DNA from: Peptoniphilus pacaensis
GTDB lineage: Bacteria; Bacillota; Clostridia; Tissierellales; Peptoniphilaceae
Assembly: GCF_900088125.1 (NCBI RefSeq)
Contig: NZ_FLQT01000003.1
Location: 310,001-374,000, forward strand
Direction: 5' to 3'
Length of the DNA stretch: 64,000 nt
Below, piece after piece: positions 1 to 9,278 of the stretch (its first letter is position 1; each line of letters opens with the position of its first letter). The notes under the pieces were generated by a model. That model saw only the letters and a list, made by a program, of their open reading frames with translations, did no database searches and was not told the DNA's origin. Made by a program: the position numbers and the translations under genes.

Positions 1-21
1 CATATCGTTTCGTTATTGCTC

Positions 22-35
22 TATAATTAATTATA
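22..35. promoter_or_regulatory. 14-bp palindrome in the promoter region of the YeiH-type permease
   Basis: A perfect 14-bp palindrome (TATAATTAATTATA) lies about 60 bases before the first gene and itself contains a -10-like hexamer. Permeases of this family often sit beside a divergent LysR-type regulator, so this could be operator or promoter. The regulator would be outside the window. AT-rich palindromes also occur by chance. Confidence 0.3.
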
Positions 36-92
36 ATTTTATTTTATCTTAGATTTATGAGATGATCAATACACGAAGAAAGGAGCAATCAT

Positions 93-1106
93 TTGAAAAC
101 CATCCAAGCAATTATTCCCGGGGTGCTTTTAACTGCGGCCATCGCCGCCGCCTCGAAATTTATCGAAAGTCAACTACCTATGCCTTTGATCAGTGCGTCG
201 GTCATCGCCCTGTTTATCGGCATGATCATCAATCATTTCCTGCAATCGGACAATCCCGTGACCAAGGGCGCTACCTTCGCTTCGAAGAAATTATTGAAGC
301 TGGGCATTATTTTACTGGGGGCCTCTCTGAACATGGCCACGGTCTTTCAAGTGGGCCGCCTGTCCCTTTCCGTCATGGTCTTTACCCTGCTGACCTGCTT
401 CGGTTTGGGCCACTTCTCCGGCAAGTTTTTCGGACTGAACTGGAAGATGTCCAATCTCATCTCCGCCGGCACGGGGATTTGCGGCGGCAGCGCCATCGCA
501 TCCATCGCCCCGGTCATTGAAGCCGACGATTTGGACATCGCCTATGCCATGAGCGCCACCTTTATTTTCGACATGGTCATGATCGTCGCCTTCCCCCTTA
601 TGGGACACGCGCTCGGCCTTTCCGACATGGCCTATGGCCTGTGGGCGGGCACGGCAGTCAACGATACCTCGTCGGTGGTAGCGGCGGGCTACGCCTTCTC
701 CGACGGCGCCGGGGACTTCGCCACCATGGTAAAGCTCACCCGTACCTTGGTCATCATTCCCACGGTCATTACCTTCGCTTTGATCAGTGCCCATTTGAAA
801 TCCAAAGAGGAACACAAACACGAAAAGGCGAAGTTCTCCCTGACTCACGTCATTCCCTGGTTTATCCTGGGCTTCTTGGCTCTTACGATTATTAATACCG
901 CCGGCTTTATTCCCGAAGCCGTAGGTCAAAGCTTTAAGCTCATCAGCAAATTCCTTATGGTCATGGCTCTCGCCGGCATCGGCCTGAAGACGTCCTTAAA
1001 GGACATGAAAAATTCCGGCACCGGCCCCATGCTCCACGGCTTTGTGATTTCCGCCCTGGTAGTCATCGTGGCCATCGGCGTTGAATATTTCATGGGCCTC
1101 GTATAA
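93..1106 (+). CDS. YeiH/UPF0324-family putative sulfate or anion exporter
   Basis: A 337-residue polytopic membrane protein with about ten hydrophobic segments across its whole length, the usual size for the YeiH (conserved hypothetical 698) family. Diagnostic stretches are the glycine-rich GTGICGGSAIASIAPVI near residue 130 and the NDTSSVVAAGYAFSD stretch near residue 190. Family members are predicted exporters of sulfate or small organosulfur anions, but transport is rarely shown. The TTG start is chosen because AAAGGAGC lies 7 bases upstream and the next in-frame ATG would remove the first membrane segment. It is followed by its own terminator, so it is probably monocistronic. Confidence 0.8.
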   Translation: MKTIQAIIPGVLLTAAIAAASKFIESQLPMPLISASVIALFIGMIINHFLQSDNPVTKGATFASKKLLKLGIILLGASLNMATVFQVGRLSLSVMVFTLLTCFGLGHFSGKFFGLNWKMSNLISAGTGICGGSAIASIAPVIEADDLDIAYAMSATFIFDMVMIVAFPLMGHALGLSDMAYGLWAGTAVNDTSSVVAAGYAFSDGAGDFATMVKLTRTLVIIPTVITFALISAHLKSKEEHKHEKAKFSLTHVIPWFILGFLALTIINTAGFIPEAVGQSFKLISKFLMVMALAGIGLKTSLKDMKNSGTGPMLHGFVISALVVIVAIGVEYFMGLV

Positions 1107-1118
1107 AATGGGTATAGT

Positions 1119-1148
1119 GAAAGAGGATCATCGTATCCTCTTTTTTTC
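1119..1148 (+). terminator. Rho-independent terminator after the YeiH-type gene
   Basis: An 8-bp stem (AAAGAGGA paired with TCCTCTTT) with a short loop runs into a T tract. It starts 13 bases after the permease stop. Confidence 0.85.
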
Positions 1149-1180
1149 ATACACTATTTTATCTGTGAAAGGAGTTTATC

Positions 1181-2530
1181 TTGTCCAATAAATTTGATTA
1201 TATCGTCATCGGCGGCGGCAGCGGCGGCAGCGCCACGGCCAATCGGGCGGCGCAATACGGCGCCAAGGTCGCCATTGTGGAAGAAAAAGATTACGGCGGC
1301 ACCTGCGTGAACCGGGGCTGCGTGCCGAAAAAAATCCTCTGGTACGCCTCGGGCATTCGCCGTACCCTGGAAAAGGAATCGGGCAATTACGGCTACAAGG
1401 TCGGCGACTGGGATTTTGATTTTAAAAAATTGCGGGAATCTCAAATGGGCTATGTAAGCCGTGCACGAAACAGTTTCGAATCGGGCCTGGAAAACAACGG
1501 CGTCGCCAAGCTCTTCGGCAAGGCCCGGTTTAAAGACGCTCACACCGTCGTCGTGGGCGGCGAAGAATATACCGCCGATCACATAACCATCGCCACCGGC
1601 GCCCACCCGAACCCCTGCAAGCTTCCCGGGGCGGAGCTGGTGGACTATTCCGACGATTTCTTTACATGGGACGAGCTGCCCAAAACCATCGCCATTATCG
1701 GCGGCGGCTACATCGGCACGGAGCTTTCCGGATTTTTGGCCGGCATGGGCGTGGAAACCCATCTTCTCGTAAGAAAAAATCGAATCCTCAGAAAATTCGA
1801 TCCTTTTATTACCGACGCCGTCACGGAAGAGCTGGAAAAGGGCGGCGTGAACATCCACTTCGAAACCTCGTCGAAAAGCTTTAAAAAAGTGGAGGGCGGC
1901 ATCGAAATCACCTTCCAAGACGACAGCACCGCCGTCTTTGAAAAAGTCCTTTGGGTGGCCGGCGTCACGCCGAACATCGAAGGCCTGGGCCTGGAAAACA
2001 CCAAGGTGGAAGTGGACGAGAAAGGCCGCATCGTAAGCGACGCCTATGAATGCACGGCGGAAGAGGGAATTTACGCCATCGGCGATGTGACGGGCAAATT
2101 GGATCTGACCCCCGTGGCCATCGCCGCCGGCCGCCGCCTCTCCGATCGCCTCTTCGGAGGAAAGAAAGACGCCCACATGGATTACGCTAATGTACCCACC
2201 GTGGTCTTCAGCCACCCGCCTTTGGGCACCGTGGGCCTCACGGCAAAGGCCGCGAAGGAAAAATACGGCGAGGACGCCATTAAGACCTACACCTCGTCTT
2301 TCACCGACATGCGCTCCTCCGTATCGGGTCACCCCCAACAATGTAAAATGCTTCTCGTCTGCGCAGGCGATGAGGAAAAAATCGTCGGCGCCCATGCCAT
2401 GGGCTACGGCGTAGACGAAATGATGCAAGGCTTCGGCGTCGCCGTAAAAATGGGCGCCACCAAGGCCGACTTCGACGCCACCGTGGCCATTCACCCCACC
2501 AGCGCCGAGGAAATGGTCACGATGCGCTAA
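1181..2530 (+). CDS. gor: Glutathione-disulfide reductase family flavoprotein
   Basis: A 449-residue pyridine nucleotide-disulfide oxidoreductase. The FAD site GGGSGG is at residues 11-16. The redox-active pair sits in [13 protein letters not shown] (Cys42, Cys47). The NADPH-binding [11 protein letters not shown] stretch is near residue 175, the second FAD motif YAIGDVTG is near residue 300, and the catalytic His-Glu region HPTSAEE is at 438-444. Length and the [10 protein letters not shown] signature favour glutathione reductase over lipoamide or mercuric reductase. Trypanothione-like thiols cannot be excluded. The TTG start follows AAAGGAG. Its 3' end occurs twice more in the window, at 5961-6064 and 10388-10492, as non-functional copies. 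Confidence 0.88.
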   Translation: MSNKFDYIVIGGGSGGSATANRAAQYGAKVAIVEEKDYGGTCVNRGCVPKKILWYASGIRRTLEKESGNYGYKVGDWDFDFKKLRESQMGYVSRARNSFESGLENNGVAKLFGKARFKDAHTVVVGGEEYTADHITIATGAHPNPCKLPGAELVDYSDDFFTWDELPKTIAIIGGGYIGTELSGFLAGMGVETHLLVRKNRILRKFDPFITDAVTEELEKGGVNIHFETSSKSFKKVEGGIEITFQDDSTAVFEKVLWVAGVTPNIEGLGLENTKVEVDEKGRIVSDAYECTAEEGIYAIGDVTGKLDLTPVAIAAGRRLSDRLFGGKKDAHMDYANVPTVVFSHPPLGTVGLTAKAAKEKYGEDAIKTYTSSFTDMRSSVSGHPQQCKMLLVCAGDEEKIVGAHAMGYGVDEMMQGFGVAVKMGATKADFDATVAIHPTSAEEMVTMR

Positions 2531-2540
2531 CTCGTCAAAC

Positions 2541-2583
2541 AAAAACATGGAGAAAGGACGCTTCCTCTCTCCATGTTTTTTAT
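2541..2583. terminator. Bidirectional terminator between gor and the ABC operon
   Basis: A long inverted repeat, AACATGGAGA.. paired with ..CTCTCCATGTT, is flanked by an A tract on the left and a T tract on the right. It can end both gor (+) and the convergent minus-strand operon, whose last stop codon it touches. Confidence 0.85.
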
Positions 2584-3125
2584 TTATTGTTTTTTAAAAT
2601 ATCATCTAAATCCATTTTTATACAACTAATGGTTTCTTTTTTATGAATATCAAGACCGGGACTAACGAAGACGTATAGGTCCCTCGGGCGATTGTGCTCA
2701 CGAAGAAATTGAATCATATCTTTTTCTATGTGTAAAACAAGATCGAATGTGGCGGTATCTCCCTTTATATCGTAGGGATCAGAAAAATAACACATGCCGA
2801 TGTACTGATCGTAAAGCTTAAAACGATAGGCCGTTGCCAAATCGCTTACGTTGGTTTGTACTGTCATCTTAATCAGCACGTTTTCATTTGGATCCAGCCC
2901 GCTATCTTCTAAATACTTGGCGTCCTGCGTTGGCTCGCAGTTTAGTAAAGTGAAAAACTTTCCTTCCCCTAAATCTACGGATTCGCCAATTTTGTGCATG
3001 GTGTAAATGGAATTCTCTTTTGGCACATTGACGGGTAAATTGATGTAGACGATCCGTACTACAGCCGAAAGTGCAAGCAGGAGCAGGGCAATTTTTATTC
3101 CTTTGGCACTATTCTTCTTCCCCAT
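2580..3125 (-). CDS. Membrane-anchored extracytoplasmic protein of the ABC operon, unknown function
   Basis: 181 residues with one N-terminal hydrophobic segment (about 11-30) after a positively charged start, then a soluble domain that should face outside. The segment has no lipobox cysteine, so it is an uncleaved anchor or an ordinary signal. The soluble part has a beta-rich, DUF4352-like feel (LIKMTVQTNVSDLATAYRFKLY), but I cannot assign a family. Its start overlaps the end of the ATPase gene by 17 bases, which suggests translational coupling and a job tied to the transporter. Confidence 0.6.
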   Translation of the reverse strand: MGKKNSAKGIKIALLLLALSAVVRIVYINLPVNVPKENSIYTMHKIGESVDLGEGKFFTLLNCEPTQDAKYLEDSGLDPNENVLIKMTVQTNVSDLATAYRFKLYDQYIGMCYFSDPYDIKGDTATFDLVLHIEKDMIQFLREHNRPRDLYVFVSPGLDIHKKETISCIKMDLDDILKNNK

Positions 3126-3747
3126 ACAATCTCCCTTCGCTCATTTTAAAACGCATGTCACACAGTTGACGCAAGTCTTCCTTCTTGTGGGATACCACGA
3201 CCACCGTTCGCCCCGCCCTCTTTAATTCACTTAAAAGGGCGTAAAGGCGTTCCACGGAATCTTCATCCAAAGCATTGGTCGGCTCGTCCAGCAAAACAAG
3301 CGGCTGCTTCTCCATAAGGGCTTGAACGATGGCAAGTTTTTGGTTCATCCCCAAGGAATAGGTGTTTACTTCGTTGTCTATGTAATGATCCATGTCGAAG
3401 TAATCAATTAGCCTTTTTGTCTCGCTGTCATCAAAAGGGCCACGAACCTCTCCTAATAGACGGAGGTTCTCCCAACCCGCCAAATTTCCGTAAAAGTCTA
3501 CTTTTTCGATAACGACACCAATGTTGATACCCGGTGCTTTGCCGTAGACGCGCTTCTCCCCATTCACGAAAATGACACCCGAATCCACGTCCATCAGTCC
3601 GGCGATAGCACGCAAGAGCATGGTTTTTCCTGACCCGTTTACACCGTAAATTCCGTAGATTTTTCCCCGCTCCAGCTCCAGAGAAATATTCTCTAAAATA
3701 ATCTTCCCTTTGATTCTTTTACTGACATTTTGTAACGATACGATCAT
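3109..3747 (-). CDS. ABC transporter ATP-binding protein
   Basis: A 212-residue single ABC domain. Walker A is GVNGSGKT near residue 36, the signature is weakened to YSLGMNQK near 130, Walker B is VLLDEPTNALD near 155, and the switch histidine is in VVVSHK near 188. It lies 9 bases after the second permease gene. With the two ABC-2-like membrane proteins upstream it should form one transporter. Small ATPases with a SLGM-type signature are common in bacteriocin-immunity and peptide exporters of Firmicutes. The substrate is not visible. Confidence 0.8.
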   Translation of the reverse strand: MIVSLQNVSKRIKGKIILENISLELERGKIYGIYGVNGSGKTMLLRAIAGLMDVDSGVIFVNGEKRVYGKAPGINIGVVIEKVDFYGNLAGWENLRLLGEVRGPFDDSETKRLIDYFDMDHYIDNEVNTYSLGMNQKLAIVQALMEKQPLVLLDEPTNALDEDSVERLYALLSELKRAGRTVVVVSHKKEDLRQLCDMRFKMSEGRLYGEEE

Positions 3748-3756
3748 AGGTCTCTC

Positions 3757-4470
3757 CTAATCCAAAAAATCTATCTTCTTCACCCGCAGACTCACAAGAA
3801 AAGAAAGCATCCCAATGGCAAATAACAATCCGCAGCTTTTTATCGTTGTGTAGGTCATCGCCCCACCCGGTATAAGTAAAAATTTCAATAAATAAAATTG
3901 ATGATAATTGTAAGTAAACAGCCCGACAACGCGGGTTAATACCGAGGTACGATAGCTGTTAAAGGTAAAGAAAGTCAAGACGAAAATCGTGCCTAAAAAT
4001 TCGTTTCTCACCCATACGTTAAACAAACAGCCCAACAAGCCGATAGCCGAAAGACTCAAAATCAATTGCACCGCCAGCATCAACCCGAAGAGAGCAGCGG
4101 AAACATAATGTCCGTTAAAAAAGCCCTGCACATAGCCCGCTACCATAAAAAGAAGGACGGATGTGACGCTCACAAGAAACGCCGGCAAGAAAATTTTCAA
4201 AAGATGATACTGCAAAATCACGCACCGACTCTTGTAGCGAACCGCTGTCAAAATGTTGTATTCATAAGCGAGAAAAAGGCTACTTACCAAAAAGAAAGTC
4301 CCTATCTCTCCTGCTACTTTCTTATAGTCTTCCAATGCGTAGAGACCGCCACCTTCAAAATCGGTAAAAAACTGCCGCCCTAAAAAAGCCACGAAGATCA
4401 GGTAGATAGCCATTAAGAAGATCTTATTCCCTCTACCGTTTCGCCGCAATTCATTAAATGCTGTCTTCAC
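3757..4470 (-). CDS. ABC-2-like membrane protein, transporter subunit
   Basis: 237 residues with about six hydrophobic segments, starting from a short cytoplasmic N-terminus (MKTAFNELRRNGRGNK). It is placed directly before the ATPase and overlaps the preceding membrane-protein gene by 17 bases. Size and topology fit an ABC-2 type permease half. There is no clear family motif, so the assignment rests mostly on context. Confidence 0.6.
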   Translation of the reverse strand: MKTAFNELRRNGRGNKIFLMAIYLIFVAFLGRQFFTDFEGGGLYALEDYKKVAGEIGTFFLVSSLFLAYEYNILTAVRYKSRCVILQYHLLKIFLPAFLVSVTSVLLFMVAGYVQGFFNGHYVSAALFGLMLAVQLILSLSAIGLLGCLFNVWVRNEFLGTIFVLTFFTFNSYRTSVLTRVVGLFTYNYHQFYLLKFLLIPGGAMTYTTIKSCGLLFAIGMLSFLVSLRVKKIDFLD

Positions 4471-5230
4471 GATTCCGACTCCTTATGAAAAGTAGGCAAA
4501 CAGGTATGGAGAGACACAGAAAAATCAAGCTGAAAATAAAAGTTTGTTCCGTCATATAGACTGTAGGAAAAAACATAGAGATACTGTAAATTTTATCTGC
4601 AAATCGCATATTTACAGTCCAGAGCAAGAAAAAAGCAGCAAAAGGAAGAATGTTTTCAAAATAACGCCTGCGACTGACCATGCTTACGGCGAGGGTCAGG
4701 AGAGAAAAGAAAGTACACCAGAGCGCATACAAGAAATAAAACAGCAGATTAATCACATAGGGATTGGACGTATAGAGAAACCCACTACGATAGCTTATGG
4801 CGTGAAAATAAATATCCTGAGCATAACGAAAGGGATAGACGAGAGCCATTAGCAGGTCGTGAAAAACGAGGGGGAAGAGCCCGGTCAGAACACCCAAAAT
4901 GACGGTGACCGCAACAGTATTTTTTATGTATGATTTTCTGCCCATGCGACTGATCAATATGCTGTCCATGTTTTTTCTCCGATCATCGCTGTAGATGGCA
5001 GATGCCGTAAAGGGAGCGAAAAAAATCAAAAATGTATAGTATATGCTTGCCCCCACGCCGAAATAATTTAGAAGCATAAGATTGTTGGACAGATTGTCGT
5101 CGTATAGACCCTCATCACTCTTTGCTATAATTTGAATTGCGAATAAGACGGCAGTATATAAAAAGACAATGATAATACGCTTATCTTTTAAACAGCGAGA
5201 GAGTTGATTGTGTATGTACGATTTATTCAT
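4454..5230 (-). CDS. ABC-2-like membrane protein, first gene of the ABC operon
   Basis: 258 residues with about six membrane segments. A cytoplasmic start carries basic residues (SRCLKDKR), and the short loop DDRRKNMDSILISRMGRKSY after the second segment is the kind of coupling helix seen in ABC-2 permeases. A strong CGGAGGA site precedes the ATG at 5230. It is the first of four overlapping or nearly overlapping genes (5230 down to 2580). The secreted protein encoded 58 bases upstream may be the cargo or partner. Confidence 0.6.
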   Translation of the reverse strand: MNKSYIHNQLSRCLKDKRIIIVFLYTAVLFAIQIIAKSDEGLYDDNLSNNLMLLNYFGVGASIYYTFLIFFAPFTASAIYSDDRRKNMDSILISRMGRKSYIKNTVAVTVILGVLTGLFPLVFHDLLMALVYPFRYAQDIYFHAISYRSGFLYTSNPYVINLLFYFLYALWCTFFSLLTLAVSMVSRRRYFENILPFAAFFLLWTVNMRFADKIYSISMFFPTVYMTEQTFIFSLIFLCLSIPVCLLFIRSRNREDSI

Positions 5231-5288
5231 AAAATCCTCCGAAAAAAATTGCCAAATCCTTTGCCCTAATTAAATGTATTTAACCTTA

Positions 5289-5801
5289 CTAATATCCAGA
5301 GGTGTTATTTGGACTCCAAACGCCGGTGGCGGACATTTGACCCCCATTACCGCTTTCAACGGCTAATTTAATTATACTGCCAACCGGCGCATCATTACTC
5401 AAATATTTAATATCGCCGTTAGATACTCTGTATTTTCTACAATTGGTATTAGGAATCCAAATCCTGATTACCACGGAAAGTCTGCCACAGCTTTTCACGC
5501 GTACATAAGCTGCCGTTTTATTGGTCTTTTTTCGTGCCGTCGTATAGGAGTTCGTGCTGCCGGATCGTAATGTAAAACTCCATGCTGTATCTTTGGTATT
5601 CCCACCGGCCGCACGCGTATCATAAACCGGCGTCTCCGCTTTTACAAAATTATTTGAAACAAATGCTTCGCTAAACACTGCCGCTTGTGCCATATGAGGC
5701 ATCATCATTACACTAAGCAAGGCGACATAACCTAATTTTCTACCTGGTTTTCTTTCCCTTTTTACACCAACTCGCCACCACCCCACCTCTACAGTATTCA
5801 T
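5289..5801 (-). CDS. Small secreted protein, possible cargo of the adjacent ABC transporter
   Basis: About 170 residues. A basic stretch (KRERKPGRK) is followed by a hydrophobic core and a likely signal-peptidase site after PHMAQA, leaving about 126 mature residues rich in Ser, Thr, Asn and Gly. The mature part resembles small DUF2712/bacteriocin-like exoproteins in style (RKKTNKTAAYVRVKS), but I do not recognise a family with certainty. The start at 5801 (GGAG, 5-base spacing) is preferred, though in-frame starts exist further upstream. The neighbouring ABC operon suggests export or self-protection. This is inference. Confidence 0.5.
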   Translation of the reverse strand: MNTVEVGWWRVGVKRERKPGRKLGYVALLSVMMMPHMAQAAVFSEAFVSNNFVKAETPVYDTRAAGGNTKDTAWSFTLRSGSTNSYTTARKKTNKTAAYVRVKSCGRLSVVIRIWIPNTNCRKYRVSNGDIKYLSNDAPVGSIIKLAVESGNGGQMSATGVWSPNNTSGY

Positions 5802-5906
5802 TGTATCTCCGGACTTTTTATCCGTCAATATAATTGATATCGATTCTTTAATTCTTCCCATAACAGATCTCTTTCTCATGAACGGGAAGATGATACTAAA
5901 CTTCAT

Positions 5907-6064
<158 letters not shown>

Positions 6065-6067
6065 AAA

Positions 6068-6103
6068 CAAATCCTCTACCCGCATAGGTAGAGGATTTTT
6101 CTT
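6068..6103. terminator. Terminator between gor scrap 1 and the giant zinc-ribbon gene
   Basis: A 12-bp stem (AAATCCTCTACC paired with GGTAGAGGATTT) is followed by T runs on both strands. It serves the minus-strand operon ending at 6129. The same element recurs at 10499-10530. Confidence 0.85.
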
Positions 6104-6128
6104 TGTCCGAATGAATTTATTTTCACTT

Positions 6129-9100
6129 TTAGTTGAAGCTGCGGCCGCATTTTCCGCAGAACAGGGCGCCCGCTTCCCGCTTGCTGCCGCAGCGGGGACA
6201 GAATTTATCCGCTTCGACGGAATCATCCGGTTCGCTTTGCTCTTCGCCTTTCACTTTTTCGGCGAGAGCGGCTTCTTCCGCCTCTTTACGGGCCTTTTCT
6301 TCAGCCTCTTTGCGAGCTTTTTCTTCCGCATCTTTACGGGCCTTCTCTTCTTCCGCTTTCTTTGCCGCCTCTTTCATTTCCGCCTCTGCGATCAGGGCAT
6401 CGATGTAGGCTTCATTAGCCGCTTCTTCTTCGGCGGTCGACTCGTCGAAAGCGGCCTCGTTCTCGGAAGCGTCCTTCTCTTTTCGCTTTGCCTCCTTCGA
6501 CTCTCGCCGCATTTCCGCAGAGCGATGCATCTCTTCTTTTTTTGCCTCAAAGACGCTGCGAAGCTTTTCTTTCAGCCGAAGCCGCGTTTCCGACAGGAAG
6601 AGATTGTACCGCACAGGGAGCTTGCCGAAATGAGCCAAAAGGATATAGCACAGGATCAGCAGAATGAGGATGAGCCACAAAATGCCCGGGAAGTGCATCA
6701 TGTCCGCCAGTAGGGAGAAGCCCGTCACGCCGACGATGCTGTGGTAGGAGTCCAATGCCTCGTCGTCGGGCGTGGTGCTGTCCAGGAACACGGCCTGATC
6801 GCCCTTTTCCACATCCTTCGCCGCCATGGCGGCACATTCCACAGCCATAGACTCAAACTCGTTTAAGAAATTCGTGCGGCCACCCTCTTGCCTGAACTGC
6901 TCGAGGAAATCCGCCTCCTCTGCACCGAACTTCAGTGCTGCGGGCTCGGCGATGCGCTTGGCATCTTCCCCGCCGACCACGGCATTGGGATAGACATTAC
7001 CCTGATCCAAACCGTAGACGCCGCGGGCCACGAGTCCCTTCAGCAGATTCGCCTGATTGCCCCCGTCTTTTATTTCGCCTACGTCCACAAGGGGTGCGGA
7101 GAGGGGCGTGTAGGAAAGCACCTTGGCCAGGGCCAGGCGATTCAATCCGTTTTCGCCCAGGGAGTAGCTCTCCAGGGCGCGGTTCATCATTAGGGCGTAG
7201 CCCGATCGGGCGTCGTCGACTTCCTCTTTCGACAGAGTGTAGAGCCCTGCCTTTGCCGGCACGAAGGCCATATCACCGTCGATGCTCCTGCCGGGCTTCA
7301 AATGGGTGCCGCCCTTGGTCATGGCCTTCACCTTATCGCCGAGGAAGAGAAAGCTTAAGGGCACGTATTCCGACTTCTTGCCGCCGATGGCCACCTCCAG
7401 CTCCAGCTCATCCCCTTCCCGATTCAAATAGTAGTAGGCGTCGTTAAACAGGCTTGCCTTGGGAATGACCCAGGTAAATTTTTTGCCCTTTTTGATGACC
7501 AAATAATCGGGGAAGGTGTTCGGGTCCAAATTTTTAATGTAAAATTCCACGCCCCTACCCCGGCTCTTGGAGCAGTCGATATAAAGAGCTGCTTTGCCGT
7601 AGCTGTCTTTCATCTGAATGCCCAGCTCCTGCAAATAGGCTTTAAAATCCTCCGGCAATTCACGATCGTCTTCCATGGCGGCCACGGCCTTGCCGTCGAT
7701 GACGAAGCTGCGCTTTTTCAGCATCTGTTTCTTGGGCATGGCCTTGCATTCGGCGACGAAGTTAGCGATGCGCCATTGGTCCACATCCACCAGCTGCCCC
7801 GAAGTGTAACCCGCCTCTTCCAGCTTTATTTTCAGAAGATCCAACCAACTGTCGGGCCCCATTTCTTTTAAAATTTGAAAATCGATGCCCGAGGTGTAGA
7901 CAGGCTTAAAGTCATAGCCCATAATCTCCTGGGCCTGCTCCATGGTATAGCCTTCTCTGTTTATATACAGGGGAATAAAACGGATGCCGTCTTCTCCCCG
8001 CTCCTTCTTTACCAGCACGTTGCGGCGGCAGTAATTGCCGGCAGCGGCGTCGGTGCCTAAAAAGCGGTTGTAGGTGACGTAGTCCACGGTGACGATGGCG
8101 TAATCGTAATAGGCGCTCACTTCGCCGATATGAACCGCCACGGGCTCGGCGTCGGAAAAGCCCTCGACTTGGTAGTGAAGCTTGTCACCTTCGAAGCTCA
8201 TCTTCGCCGGACCGTTGAATATATCTTTCGCTCCCTCGGAACCGTGGCTGATTCCAGCATCGTAATATTTTTTATAGAAATCCGCATAAGGCTCGAGCTC
8301 CAAATTCGCCGAGTTGGGATCCCCTTTTTCGATGCCCTTCACCGTCTCCGCCACATCGCCGTAAACTTTCTTGGCGTCGGCATCGCCTGCGAAGCCTTCC
8401 TCGCTATTGCCGTAATAAGTGGCGACGGCGATTAAGCCGGGCAGAAACTGTGCGTCTACCTTGCCCTCTTTCTTGCCCCCGGCGATTAGGGGCGCCAGGG
8501 CCAGCTCGAATTCCTTTACGGCCTCCGGGCTCGCGTCGCCGAAGAAATGCTCGTAGCCTTCCGCGGGCTTCGCCTGCATGCGCTCGTAGCCCACCAAAAG
8601 ATCGTAGCAATTGGCCACCATCTGCTTGTCTTCGTAGAAGGGCAATTCATTTTCGCTGATCTGCTCCCCTTTGATGTCGCCGGTTTTCGACAGATTCCAA
8701 TTGCCGTCGAAGACGTAAGCTTCCGTCATTTCGGAGGCGTCGTCATCAGCGTCGTATGCGTCGTCAAACTCGTCGGCGGGAAAATTGTTCCGGGAGGTAA
8801 AGGCGATGTAGTTTTTGCTTCCGCTTTGGGTGATGACGCATTCCAGGGAGGAGCGGAAGGGATTCACGTAATCGGCGTGCTCGTAATGCAAAATGCGCTT
8901 AGCCTTGCCGCCGATGCGAGCGTAGATGTCGTAGTATTCGCTGCCGTTTTCACGATAGCAATAGCCCAAAAATTCCCTGTCGTTTTCCATATCGTAGGCA
9001 GAAATAAATTCCACCGGCGTCTTTCCCGGCAGCTCTTCCGATACGTCGTCACCGGAATAGTCGCCGCCATAGGTCTGCCGCAAATTGCCGCTTCCGTCGT

Positions 9101-9263
9101 AAAAGGTATTTTTGATCAAAGGATAGAAGGCGCCGGGACCGGCGTTTACCTTTTTGTTATAGGCGTTAAAGTCCAAATCTGCCCCGTCCACCAAGGCAAA
9201 GGCGGGACGGGCCAGCGCCAGTGCCATGACGAGGCTTAAAAGAAAAATCGAAACTCTCTTCAC
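6129..9263 (-). CDS. Giant membrane protein: secreted domain, one TM, charged coiled coil, C-terminal zinc ribbon
   Basis: 1044 residues. A signal peptide (to about residue 23) is followed by about 830 extracytoplasmic residues with no family I recognise. A single membrane helix lies near 859-880. A cytoplasmic Glu/Lys/Ala-rich coiled coil (930-1000, with ARKEAEEK octad repeats) leads to a zinc ribbon, CPRCGSKREAGALFCGKCG, at 1022-1040. A zinc ribbon inside the cell tied to a large outside domain suggests envelope sensing or tethering. It is co-oriented with the 296-residue zinc-ribbon gene 15 bases upstream, and the pair is duplicated together. The partial copy lies at 10555-10754 plus 21983-22226. 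Function unknown. Confidence 0.75.
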   Translation of the reverse strand: MKRVSIFLLSLVMALALARPAFALVDGADLDFNAYNKKVNAGPGAFYPLIKNTFYDGSGNLRQTYGGDYSGDDVSEELPGKTPVEFISAYDMENDREFLGYCYRENGSEYYDIYARIGGKAKRILHYEHADYVNPFRSSLECVITQSGSKNYIAFTSRNNFPADEFDDAYDADDDASEMTEAYVFDGNWNLSKTGDIKGEQISENELPFYEDKQMVANCYDLLVGYERMQAKPAEGYEHFFGDASPEAVKEFELALAPLIAGGKKEGKVDAQFLPGLIAVATYYGNSEEGFAGDADAKKVYGDVAETVKGIEKGDPNSANLELEPYADFYKKYYDAGISHGSEGAKDIFNGPAKMSFEGDKLHYQVEGFSDAEPVAVHIGEVSAYYDYAIVTVDYVTYNRFLGTDAAAGNYCRRNVLVKKERGEDGIRFIPLYINREGYTMEQAQEIMGYDFKPVYTSGIDFQILKEMGPDSWLDLLKIKLEEAGYTSGQLVDVDQWRIANFVAECKAMPKKQMLKKRSFVIDGKAVAAMEDDRELPEDFKAYLQELGIQMKDSYGKAALYIDCSKSRGRGVEFYIKNLDPNTFPDYLVIKKGKKFTWVIPKASLFNDAYYYLNREGDELELEVAIGGKKSEYVPLSFLFLGDKVKAMTKGGTHLKPGRSIDGDMAFVPAKAGLYTLSKEEVDDARSGYALMMNRALESYSLGENGLNRLALAKVLSYTPLSAPLVDVGEIKDGGNQANLLKGLVARGVYGLDQGNVYPNAVVGGEDAKRIAEPAALKFGAEEADFLEQFRQEGGRTNFLNEFESMAVECAAMAAKDVEKGDQAVFLDSTTPDDEALDSYHSIVGVTGFSLLADMMHFPGILWLILILLILCYILLAHFGKLPVRYNLFLSETRLRLKEKLRSVFEAKKEEMHRSAEMRRESKEAKRKEKDASENEAAFDESTAEEEAANEAYIDALIAEAEMKEAAKKAEEEKARKDAEEKARKEAEEKARKEAEEAALAEKVKGEEQSEPDDSVEADKFCPRCGSKREAGALFCGKCGRSFN

Positions 9264-9278
9264 AACATCCCCCTTTTC

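Noticed and set aside
1154-2548. 464-codon open frame on the minus strand opposite gor
   Set aside because: Mirror of a G/C-third-position gene. The protein is rich in His, Phe and Gly with no domain, and gor on the other strand has all motifs.
5765-5840. Promoter-like TTGACG-N17-TACAAT inside the start of the secreted protein gene
   Set aside because: It would place the transcript start after the chosen ATG. No better downstream start exists, so it is treated as chance, though the start of this gene stays uncertain.
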